Shown: positions 43,401-55,400 of the stretch, in pieces
How the letters are laid out: every line of letters starts with the position of its first letter
Position numbering within the stretch: position 1 is the stretch's first letter
Translations under genes and position numbers: made by a program
NCBI GenBank assembly: GCA_916700875.1
Contig: CAKAKS010000068.1
Coordinates: 30,622,028 to 30,686,027, forward strand
DNA length: 64,000 bases
Reading direction: 5' to 3'
Source of the DNA: Sebastes aleutianus
Lineage: Eukaryota > Chordata > Actinopteri > Perciformes > Sebastidae
Notes under the pieces: model-generated
The model's input: the letters and a program-made list of their open reading frames with translations, nothing else
Database searches by the model: none
Told to the model about the DNA's origin: nothing

Positions 43401-46400
43401 GAACGCTGAAAAAAAAATAAATAATGCCTGACAAAGACTGATACGTTTGACTTGTTACACACAAAATTAAGTATTTTTACTGTATTAATTTAGATATTCT
43501 CCAAAGTAAAAGTCCTTAGAAGTATAAGATTAAACTTTTTCCCCATGGTCTAGTGTTAAAAATGTTAATAAAAATCCCAATAAATTTTAATATCGAATCA
43601 CAATACATATCGAATCTGCACCCAAGAATCGTGATAGTATTGAATCAGGAGATACTGTCGTTGTATCGTCCCAGCCATACTGGATATAGTGACGATTGTA
43701 TAAAAATTCATTTATATTTACTCAAAGTTACCAACTGCAGCTTTAATATGGCTTATTTGGGAATGTATATCTGGTCCAGGATTTTCTTATTATCTGTTTA
43801 TGACGTAAAGTCTCACCACAGTTCCAAGTACTAACATTTTATTAGCAGAATGAACTGCTACTAAACCTAGAATAGGCTCTTTTTACGTTGTTAAACATGA
43901 GGGAAACGTTCATAGGAAAGTAACACAGACGTAACGGAACTGTTCACCTAAAGTGGAAACTTTTGTTATCAGCTCTTGTTTGGACAAGATCTGTTTATCA
44001 GTGTAGGTCAGGTACTTTAACTGGTACTATTATTTTACGTTAATTCCATCTGGATTCACCATATCGGTGTTTTCTACTTTCCAGCCCCAAACAGCTCCTG
44101 TGTGATAAACTCAAGGTTCCTCTGATAATTTCAGACCTATTTACGTAGACATCGGCATATATATATATTGCAGACTAGGAGAATGATAGAAGGTTTGATC
44201 CCTGCTATGTATTGTATTTTGTGACGATGCAACAGCCTTATCTGTTTCCTGCAACATGCACAATCACATGCAAGTACATCCAGGTACACACAACAATCAC
44301 ACTCACCTGCAAACTTTACACTGAGTGAAGTAAGTGCAGAGCAAAAGGAGATGCATTTAGGCAAAGGTGTATCATAAAGATCATGAAGAAAAAAATAACG
44401 CCTGAGCGACGGAAATATGTTGTATATAAATATGCAGCTCGTGTTTCAATCTCTCTTGAATCTGATTTTAGAGTCATTCTTGAGTTCAGTTTGTTGAATT
44501 GAAACAGATAGTGGTGAACTCGACCTTAACTTGCTGCAGGAGCAAGCTGCTGTACGGCATATTCCCCCAGTTCTACAGTATGTCTAGTGTTTCCTCTGCT
44601 CTCTAAGATGGCCCTCGCCTGGTATGTGGTAGCTCTCTGTGAACCGTAGCCCCAGATGGTGCCTCTCATGTAATCATCTTTTTTACATTTGACACTTGCG
44701 TGATGCTGGTTGCATTTAAGAAATTATTTTTAGACATTTTAGATACTCTTCTATCCAGCTAGAATTAAAAAATATTCTGGCTCCTGCACAGTTAAGTTGT
44801 TTTTCAACCTGTTTCATAACTTTTTCCAGTTTTGTGTTTCTCAGAGGTGTTCTTGTTATTATACCTCAATCATCTGTGCAAAAGTCTCATGGGAGGCACA
44901 AACTTGAGCTATTTGAACATGTTTATCTAGTGGCTCTATTTGCATGGTTTTCCCTTCATTGCACTGTTCATTGACTGTGTTAGTGTGTCTTGAAACTAGT
45001 TTTGGCTAGCTCTGAACTTTTGCCGTTTTTTATGGGTTTTGTGGTTAAGTTTTGGCCTCACTGATCAAAGTTATTTTACTTCATGGAGGCAAGAATGTAA
45101 CCTTTCTGTTTGTCTTCATCTGACTGAACGTCCCAAGTCCTCTGTTGAAAGAAATAACATAACATCATTTGTAGTTTCCATTTAGAAGCCTTCATATATT
45201 AAGGCTTATTGGTGTCAATCTATCACCAGTATTACCAGGAAAATACTGTTAATGTTTTTCAGCAGGACTTACATGATGTCTGGTCCCGCTCACTGGGGGA
45301 CTTGGCTGCTTATCAGCGCCCGTGGTGGACTTTGGCCCATTCCCATAGGCCACGGCTGATGCTATATAACACTGGCTTCAGTGCCCTGCTGTGCACAATC
45401 ACAGTCTCTGTCACACATAGCCACACAAAATGTAAAGCTCCCATCGGGAACTCAAGATGACAGACAGGGAATGATTTGCTGCACAAACCTGGTTGGTTGA
45501 GTGAGTGATGTTCGCTTCAGCCGTAAGATTGTTGTAAAGGCGTGTGTGTGCAAAAGTTCACAGCACAAGCTTCGCATTCTTGTTTTTTTTGGGAGTGATA
45601 CACTTTGAGGAAATAGGAGGAGGTTTGGTATCTTGTAAAGAAGCACTTTTTTTCTGGGGATCCACATTTTTAAAAGTGACAAACCATCGCAACCCCATTC
45701 ACAATATCTAAAAAACTTGAGAAGAGCAAATTTGTGCGTAAATGAACGTTCCCGACCATCTTTACCGTCATTTCCGCATCACCTTATATTATGTTGAACA
45801 GGTAAACCAGTCATTTTGAAGACGAGACATATGTTTGATAAATCACAACTTTGTTTTATGCATGTGTTTTTGAAAACATATACATATCTCAACTCAGCTC
45901 AACTTTATTTATAAAGCACCTTTAATACAATCATGCAGCCCACAGTGCAAGATTAAAACAGCACAGACAAAACAACAAGACAAAAATAAACAATAAATAT
46001 AATTTTGCAAGACTTAAAATGACAACAATAAACTGTTATAATAGATAAAAGTCAGTAGAATAAATAGACACAAGAGATAGAAATAAGATGAAAACCACTG
46101 ATAAAAACTAAGACGATAAATGTCGAGGCACCTTAAGTAAAAGCCAGGCTAAAAAGATATGTCTTAAAGGAACAGTGTGTAGGATCTGGCGGTATCTAGC
46201 GGCGAGGTTGCAGATTACAACTTTTCCTGTGTGCCAAGCGTGTAGGATTGCTACGGTGGTCGACACAAAAATGCGAATAGCCCTCTCTAGAGCCAGTTGT
46301 TGTAAGAGTAGAGTGTGTATGTACGTTGGAAGTGAGTGGTGAAGCAAGAGAGAGAGAGAGCGACGGTGAGGGCATCATATGGAACTAGAAAACCCATGGC

Positions 46401-49400
46401 CATTTTCAAAGGGGTCCCTTGACCTCTGACCTCAAGATATGCAAATGAAAATGGGTTCTATGGGTACCCACGAGTCTCCCCTTTACAGACATGCCCACTT
46501 TATGATAATCACATGCAGTTTGGGGCAAGTCATAGTCAAGTCAGCACACTGACACACTGACAGCTGTTGTTGCCTGTTGGGCTGCAGTTTGCCATGTTAT
46601 GATTTGAACATAATTTTTATGCTAAATGCAGTACCTGTGAGGGTTTCTGGACAATATCTGACATTATTTTGTTTTGTTAATTGATTTCCAATAATAAATA
46701 TATACATACATGGAATACTGTGGAAGAAATTTTCTGCAAATGTTTTTGGCGACCCAAATAAAATCTGCCAGTCTTTGGGAATGATTGTTGTAAAGGACAC
46801 GTCAACAGTACACAAGGCGCTTGTGTGGGCGATCTGTGACCTTCCATTTACAGGACAGTGTGGCTATGTGGCTATTCAAACTTTTATGTAGTTGCATGTA
46901 GGTCGGCCAGAGAGAGAGAGTGTGTGGGTGTGTGTGTGTGTGTTAACTGTCTGGGTAAATATTTAAATGAGTATTTTCTAGCCTAATGCAGTCATCTGTT
47001 CTTTGAACTGTAAATATTTTCTGCCCTTTTAGTACCTGCTTACATGCAAAAGTTGTAGCTTTGCAAATTTTTTCTACTTTCCTACTCTTTTTGCTCTCGC
47101 TGTGTGTCAAAGAGAAAAGCCAGAGGGGAGGGGGTGAAGGACATGTCAGCACATAGCTCAGCTCCACGTGGCCACCGGTCTCCTCCCCCTTCTGAGCCGG
47201 AAGGGCTAACCAACCAGTCTTCCTCTGCTGCTGTGGCACCCCACTCCTCCTCCTCCTCTTCCTCCTCTTCCTCCTCCTCCTGAGCTGGTTTCCTCTGCTC
47301 TCAGAAGGGGCGAGCCTGCAAAAAAAAAAAAAAATCTGAGGAGCGACTTGAGTGTTTAGGATGACAGAGTAGACAGAGAGAATGAGGAAAAAAAGGGGGA
47401 GTTTCTTCTGCTAGCTGCAGCTCATTTGATAACGTTACCTTTTTTTTTTTTGCCCTGGAAACCCTCCCAGTCCCCCCTACTCTGCCCCTCCTTCACTCTC
47501 CGGCCCCTTTAACTGTCTGTTAGTCTCTGTGGGAGGGTTTGCGCATTCCAATACCATAGCTTTACAAGGCCAGTCGCTTTATCCTTTTTTTCCCCCCTCC
47601 CTTTTCTGTTCAGAATATGAGAGAGAGAGAGTGATTCAAGTTGCTAGCTAGCTTACTGACAGTCAGGCCCAGCCCCGTTCTGCAGGCCTGTAGCGCTCTA
47701 TCACAGCCGGGATGTGTGTGAGTTAAGCTGAGATAAAACTTCTACTTTGTGGGGTTGAAAGTCCAGCCCGGAGTCCGCAGGAACCGCTACTCACACCCCA
47801 GGATGAGAGAGGCCCGCTAGGGTTTGTAAGGCTCCGAGAGAGGAGTTGAACCAGAGAAAAGGTCAGTTGCGACAAGCAAATATTGTTGATCTTCAACTCA
47901 CAAAGTAGGCCAGAGAGCAGCGGTACTTATACAGTTTAATCCTTGTAACGTCACTTTGTTTTAGCAGCGTTGTGGCTCATATCAGTTTCATGACAGCTCT
48001 GGAGTATGTAGAGTGTGAGTGAGAGAAAAAAGCTGAATAGAAAGCATGTGTTTTGTAATGTATGGGCACTCCTTGTGAGTCAAATTTTCAGTCCCGTTTT
48101 TTCCCTGAGTGTTGTGTGTGTACAGAGGAAAGCCTTCTGGTGTGCTTTGCCTTCTTGAGAGTTTGCAGTAACTTAAACCTGTGGTGGAATTCGTTTGTCA
48201 GTTTGCCTCAAAGTTGGTGAACTCGTTCAGTCGAGCAGCATCACTGGTGACTAACCGGCGGAAGCACATTGATCTGTGCAGTAGAGGAATTTGTGTGGCG
48301 GTTTAGCGTTTGGATTTTGTGTGCCTCGGGTGTTCACAATGTGAGAAATGTAGCTTTCATTGAATCAGCTATAGCGAGTCATAGACACAAAAAAGGGCTG
48401 ACGGCTGTAGGCATTGCATCATGGGAAGGCAACGCTCCTCTTACATGCTGAAACATTTTAACCCTTTCTCTTTACTCTTCTGTGTTTGTGGCTCATCCTC
48501 ACACACGTTCTTCTATCCTTTCTGTAATCGTGGATCTCTTCCCTTTCCTCTTCAGATCAGAATAAGAGACCCGAACCAAGGAGGTCGAGACATTACAGAG
48601 GAAATTATGTCAGGGGGCCGCAGTGGCTCCACCCCAACCCCACCACAGGTGAGCTAAAATACCATGATCCAGACCAGACTAGCACGCTGTTACAGTTTTT
48701 ATTTTTAGACACGTATTTCAGGCAAATTGTAAAATTGAAGTTCAGTGACCGACTGTCATGTGTTTCTACTTTCTACTGTGTAAACGTCAGCTCAGTTTAT
48801 TAAAGCACTTTAAAGATTTGAAACAAGCTTTTACTTGCCTGTGCTGTCCATATGTTACCAGTTTATGGGGAATGCTGCAGATTGCCAAGCCTCATACATG
48901 TGTTACACTACAACCTGTCAAAATTAAACTGATCTATGATTTGGTTAATGTATCCAACAAAGGTCTGACATGATTTTTTTCCCCTAGTCAAGTGGAAAAA
49001 TGAGTGTTGTCCTCACCACTGAGGTCATAACTTAACTTTCTGGTTTGTGTATGTGTGTCTCCCAACAGATATCAGACTCAGAAAGTCCAGTCCAGGCCAA
49101 CGGTGAGAGCGTCACAGCTGCTGCTACAACAGCGCTGGTTAGACCAGGTGAGTCTCCACATGCACACAGTCGCACAAATATATAAATGTACAATTTTCAA
49201 ATTATAACTTTGATTATAGGGATGTCACAATACCAGAAATTTAGTAGTTTATAGCAATACCAGTAAAATTCCACGATTCTCGACACCAATTCAATACCAC
49301 GGTAAAAAACAAAACAATAAATCCTATTTCCTTCAACATATACTCATTTATTACCGTTAGCATGCTGGTTTTTGCAAATTTATTCAAGTTTCTCGCCACA

Positions 49401-52400
49401 AACAACATTTTACAAGATAACATTTGAACACATCATGATAACGTTATAATTTACCTTTGCATAAATACTCCCTTTTGCTGAATAGAGCCTGAACGCATCA
49501 TAATGTAACTCAATGCAACGTCCGTTAACGTTAGCTGTTAGCTCCTTTATTTAGCCAAGCAGGACTGTGCTGCTTACCGGCTGCTAACAGCCAACGTTGA
49601 CTAGCTCTCCTCCTGCAGATTTCAACACGGATTTGTTGTTCACAATGTGGCATTATCAGGGACATTTATATCGTCTCCAGGACGACAGGGACGCCGTTAG
49701 TCTCAAGCACTGATCCCCGGATCAGATTGGTCTTTGGAGAAGTATTCTTTATTATTAAGCTTGACTAATTATTCACACAATTATAATTAATTTTTTCTCT
49801 GAAATACAGTTTATCAATGTAGTTTTTTTCTTTTCTTTAATTTTATTTATTATTTATCATTTATTAGTTAATTTGTATTTATTTATTTATTATTGACAGA
49901 CAAACTGACTGACTTATTCGGCTTGGTTGGTTTTATTTTGAAGTCAGTTCATCATTGATTTTATTTTGAAGCCCATTCTTGCACGCTCTTACTGTAATGC
50001 CTAGTATATACACGTACCGCGAAAAAACGTGGGGGCTAGTTTTACCGTCTTTTCCGAAATGGAGGCTGGCATCTTCCATCACCTTTTCCAAACTCAACAT
50101 AAACTTGTTTTGTGCGCTTCACTTCTTTCGCTCTCTCTTCCGGCTCTTTTCCTGTTAACTGCTTCCCTGCAGGTCCAAAAACACACGCCTCGTACGTCAC
50201 ACCTGCTTCTTTTTTTGTGTCTGTGAGCGGGAGAGATCAGGAGAAGTTAAACACCAAAGCGAGTCTCATGCCGGCAGACAATTACTTTAATTAAAAATGA
50301 CGTGACAATTTGTACTCGATGTTTGTGATATAGTCATTTACTAGGACTCATGTAGATCAAGACACAATACATTGAGTATATTCGCCGTCCCCACATAATA
50401 TTTTGTTCCTAGTAAATCAGCGTGTTAGAAACTACAGTAGATGTTTGGTGAATGTGATGTCATGTCTGTAAAGTCTCCATGAATACCTTCGATATATTGG
50501 TGTGGATTGTCAAAACATAACTGATGCTTTTCAGAAGCCTAACAACATTTTTTCTGACCCTCCAGATGACAGAGGGAAACCTACGCCCCCTCCTCTGTCG
50601 AAGACCCCTGAACTTGCTAAGGGAGACCCTGTCCCCACAGAGGCCACCCCCTCTGACACGAACACTAAGCCCCCTACACCCCCTCTACTATCAGAAGCAG
50701 AGGACGTCCCTCTCGACACTATTCCCACTCCTGCACCCTGCGCTCCTGTTGCCGATGTGATGGATGCTCCCCCACCTCCAAGGGAACCCACCCCACCCCC
50801 CCAGTCAGCGCCTGAGGTGCCCGCCTACCCAGCACCCCTCCCTGACCCCGTCCCCACCTCTGCTGCACAAAACAAAACAGACAAGAAATCCACAGAGGAG
50901 AAGGAGGAGGAGAAGGAGGAGGAGAAGGAGGAGGAGGAGGAGGAAGAGGAGGAGGAGGTGGAGGTGAAAGAGGAGGAGGCTGAAGCAGAAGAGGCAGCTG
51001 CCTCACTGGACGCACCTCCCTCCGCCACTAACGGTGTCGCAGAGGTTGAGCCAGAGAGACCGTCGGTCATGTTGCCCCCCTGTCAAGTGGAGGCCCCTCT
51101 GGAGTCTCCCATTGCACAGCCGGAGGAGCTCCGCCTCCCCAATGGCCTGCCGCTGCCCGCCCCTCAAGACCCAGAGGTGCCCGCCGACAGCACGACCGAG
51201 TGTGACGACAGCCCCATCGCTGAGCCTGAGATCAGCGAGCAGCCCGTCATACAGACCTCCACAGCCATCACCCAGGCGGCGGCGCCTGCACCCGTTGTCC
51301 AAGCGCCTGCACCCGTTGTCCAAGACACACCTGCCCCTGTTGATCAGCCTGCAACCGCACCTGCAACTGCAACTGCACCGGCACCGGCACCTGCAACTGC
51401 ACCGGCACCGGCACCTGCACCTGCACCTGCAACTGCAACTGCATCTGCACCGGCACCGGCACCTGCACCTGCACCTGCACCTGCACCTGCGACTGCAACT
51501 GCATCTACACCGGCACCTGCACCTGTACCTGCACCTGCGCCTGCACCTGCACCTGCACCTGCGCCTGCACCTGCACCTGCGCCTGCATCTGCACCTGCGC
51601 CTGTACCTGCACCGGCACCTGCACCTGCGCCTGCACCCGCTGTCCAGGAGATTCCTGCTGATCCAGTTGTCCAGGCCGCGCCCGCCCAGCCTGAGGTACA
51701 AGACGCGGTTCCTCCAGTCGCCCTGGACGTCAAAGAAGATACCCCAGTGGCCCAGCCCACTGCCGAGGAAGAGAAGCCATCTCCTGCAGAGACGGTTTCT
51801 ATAGCTGACAGCACCCCAGAAACAGTGCCCACTCCTCCCCCTCCCACAGCAGAGGAGAGGGAGGACACCCCTCCTCCCCAGATGGTCACCCCTGCCCTCA
51901 TAGAAACTACTATGCAAGGTCAGTTGATTACAACCTGCTTAAATGTTTAACAGTGTAGAATTCTAGTGTCTTCAGTCATTTAGGGTCGTGTCCACCAAAG
52001 TGCTTTTTCCCAGCTGACAACGCCAGGTGCTCTTCTGAAAGTGCTCAGCTGGGAGCATTTTTCAACTCTCGACGACTAGAGAAAACACCAAACATGCATA
52101 GCTCAGGGCCTCGTCACGCTGTTGGCATTTTTAGCATAGCGTAAATATGCTGCGCTCCCATATCAAAGAATTTTTAAAAATATGCTTGCCTCAGGAAAAA
52201 TGCTTTGGTGGACACGGACCCGAATATAATCTTTAGCAGGACTCTCTCCTGTCAGATATGTTTGTGTTGATTGTGTTTGTCTTTCTTCCCTTTAGCCGCC
52301 GTGTCTGTGCCAAAGAAAAAGAGGAAGATGAAGGATCTGAACAAAAAGGAGGCAGTGGGAGATCTACTGGATGCCTTTAAAGAGGTGTGTGTGTGTGTGC

Positions 52401-55400
52401 AGTAATGCATTTATTAATTATTTTCCATGCTTTTTCAACCTCTTGAATACTCTATTCTGATTGGTCAATCACAGCGTTCTACGGTCTGTTGTTTCTTTAT
52501 AGCCAGACAGTTGCTATGTATAACAGACCGTTGTTATGGACACAGTTCTGATGTTGGACTCTGGAGGACCATTTTTGGGTCAAATTATTGAATTCTTTAG
52601 TAAGTTAGGATAATGTACAGCTAGTGGGTCATTGTTGTGAAATAAACCCCTTCAGGGCAATGCAAGACACATCAGGGTGCCGCATCGCCCTGTTGAGGTT
52701 TATTTCAGAACAATGACCGGCTTGCCGTACATTATCCCTTACTTAGTGAGCTTACAGTTACTCCATACCCGTTGACAACGGCAAAGACACAGATTTATGC
52801 CTTAACTCAGTGTATATTTCAAATCAACCCCTAGGCGTCACAGTCCAGTGAGAAAAGAGGCTTCACTGTTTCTGAATTTCAATTTACCTTTTACCTTTTT
52901 TTTTTATTTATCACAAATCCTCAAAAGTATATTTTTCTGGCTTGGTCTAGAGATGTTCTGTACCAAATTTGGTTACAATTGCTCAAACTGTATAGGTGTA
53001 TCAGCAAAAAATCGGATTAGGACAAAATTCAAAATGGTGGAAAATCTGTCAGGAAGCAAATGGGCTTATATGGATAGCTTCATCTGGACCCATGAAATCC
53101 AGGGAAAAAAATTGTTTCTGAGGCTTTCAGTCCATAAGTTACAGGACAGTTACATCTGGCCAAATTGCACCGCATTGGACACTCCACACCCTTTGGTCCT
53201 GAGCAACACACCCGCCAAGTATGAAGCCGATTGGATGAGCTGTTCTGGAGATATGCGAATGACACACATACAGAGATTCATTGCTTTATATTTAGATATT
53301 AATTTTAAGATTGCAGTCTGACTGTCCTAAACCTCTCTCCCATATTTGAACCAGGAGCAAGTAGTGGCTCCCCCAGAGCCCGAGCCGGCCCCTGCCCCAG
53401 CACCAGAGACCGCGCCCCCTGCTGCTTCCCCTCCCGCCCCAGAGGATCCTGACATGACCTGGGAGGACAAGGAGGACAAGGAGGACAAGCTGGACGCTGA
53501 GAACATCAAGCCAGATCCCAATCAGACCGACGCTGACAAGAAGTACCAGTACAAAGGGGGTGGGTCTTTTGAACCTTGATACCTTTCAATGTGAACAAAG
53601 ATCTTATCTCACTCACAGTCTCGAGTTCGCAGTTGACTACGCTTATGTTTGCTTTTTGTTGAAAACGAAGGAGTGGCGTTTTACCTGATTGAGCTTCTGT
53701 TGATATGAGTGTTCAGTGGAAAACGATAGTTATGTGATGGCAACGCATAATATTGAAACGATCAGCACAAGAGGAAGAAGATTGAACAAGATTTTTAAAT
53801 TGTAGGTGAATTGTAGGTCTTGACCGTTTGGCTTCTTGCAGCTTTGTTTTATTATAACAGTAGTAAATGGATCAGCTGCCTTCAAAATAAAAGCATAAGA
53901 GAATTAATAATTTCAGCAGCTTTTTTAATCTCATTAAAAACTCTTCAATTTATCCACAGATTAACTTTTTCTTACACTAAACACAGGTCACATATACTCT
54001 ACTATACATGAATTTATTCATTCTTTCATTTGCTAGCATATCTGCCACCTTGTGGACATTATGAGGTATGATGATACCTACAGTTATACTGACCTACAAT
54101 CGTTTGCTCTCCTTTATTCTGCAGAAAAGCTCGACTGTGTGGTGTAGCATTGCGTCTGTGACACTATGTCCCAGTTTCATTTTGAGGGAAAATATAACTT
54201 GAAAACTAATTTTCTGTTTTTTGGTTTCTCTTTCAGAGAATTGGAAGCCAATCGACCCAGAGGAGAAGAAGCATTACGACAGAGAGTTTCTTCTGGGCTT
54301 CCAGTTCATCTCAGCCAGCATGAACAAGCCCGATGGTCTACCAGCCATCAGTGATGTTGTCCTGGACAAGGTGAAACCTCTCACACTAAAGACACATGGC
54401 CATACAGTCTCACCATCACTTACCATACAGTGTCGGAGCTGTCCGTTGAAACTCTCTCTCCTGTTACCTGACAAAAAAGACTTTTTTCTATATTAAAGAG
54501 TTTGTCTTTTAGAAGGAGTAGATGTTTACCGGTAAGATTGGCTCCGTTAAATTTAACAATATGTCAACGGAGGTTTTCATCCGACAGTGGGAAACAGTTG
54601 AAGACTGTATTTCCTTCGTCAGTCATTGAAAATGTAAATTAACTTCTCAAACAGACTTCTCACAATTCTCTCACTTCTTCTGATAAATTTGTCATGTTTA
54701 CACATCGTACTTTAGTTTATTTATTATTTTCTTCACAGAAGAGCTGTTAAAGTTAAATATTAGCCGAAATGAAAAGTCTTTCTTTAAGAGTCATACAAAG
54801 TAAGACGTTATGATTCAGGAGTAACATCTGTGTAACGAGGGACCCAGATCTGTTAAATTGAGCAATATGTTAATGGAGTCTGGCGGTCACTGGACTCCAA
54901 CAACTCCAGTGTGTATTTTCTGAACAAAGGGTCGTCGGACGGCTATTGGTTGCACGTGAGGCGTTTCAGGGCAGAGATCTGTTCACACTGATGTCAGATA
55001 TGAGTCACTTCAAGCATGAAATGTGAAGAGTCTAGGCAGAAAGATTAGATCTGTGCAAAGAAAAAAATCTGTATTGAGCATTAAGCCATGTAATGTGAAC
55101 ATAGCTTCTGTCCCCATGTAAAGAAAAAGACATCTTATGAGTCAGTGCAAGTTATTTTTGCTAATTAATGTCCCTGTAACAGGAAACATTGAAAGACATT
55201 AAGGTGACAGCATTATATCTAGAGAATATCTGAATAAAGTTTGTTTATTTCTGTCTTTTCAGATTAATAAGACTCCTCTGCGTCAGCTGGACCCCAGTCG
55301 TCTACAAGCAATGAACAGCGGCCCTGACTTCACACCCTCCTTCGCCAACCTCGGCAGGTCCGGTATGGGAGGAGGAGGAGGAGGAGGAGGCGGAGGAGGA

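Larger units (their letters stand above)
42680..48555 (+). other. eif4g1: 5.9 kb eif4g1 intron with repeats and a candidate internal promoter
   Basis: Holds a dispersed-repeat end near 43590-43680 (AATCACAATACATATCGAAT), a SINE-like repeat at 45898-46168, a teleost repeat at 46169-46720, and a candidate untranslated first exon ending at 47861. From about 43700 to 45890 nothing convincing was seen in either strand. Confidence 0.55.
42558..48648 (+). other. eif4g1: eif4g1 PABP-binding region exons
   Basis: The exons at 42558-42679 and 48556-48648 encode residues about 171-242. KRERKQ followed by IRIRDPNQGGRDITEE corresponds to the human segment that binds poly(A)-binding protein. The exon at 48556 also contains the internal Met of MSGGRSGSTPTPPQ, equivalent to a known downstream human start. 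The acceptor at 42558 is a CAGCAG tandem. Confidence 0.75.

Noticed and set aside
51003..51917. 304-codon antisense ORF, Arg/Cys-rich
   Set aside because: It is the reverse-strand shadow of the in-frame Ala-Pro hexamer repeat; composition is dictated by the repeat, and the plus strand is a well-supported eif4g1 exon.
52848..53321. 157-codon plus-strand ORF in an eif4g1 intron
   Set aside because: It spans a block with the character of a dispersed repeat, has no recognisable domain, and the flanking exons splice in phase without it.
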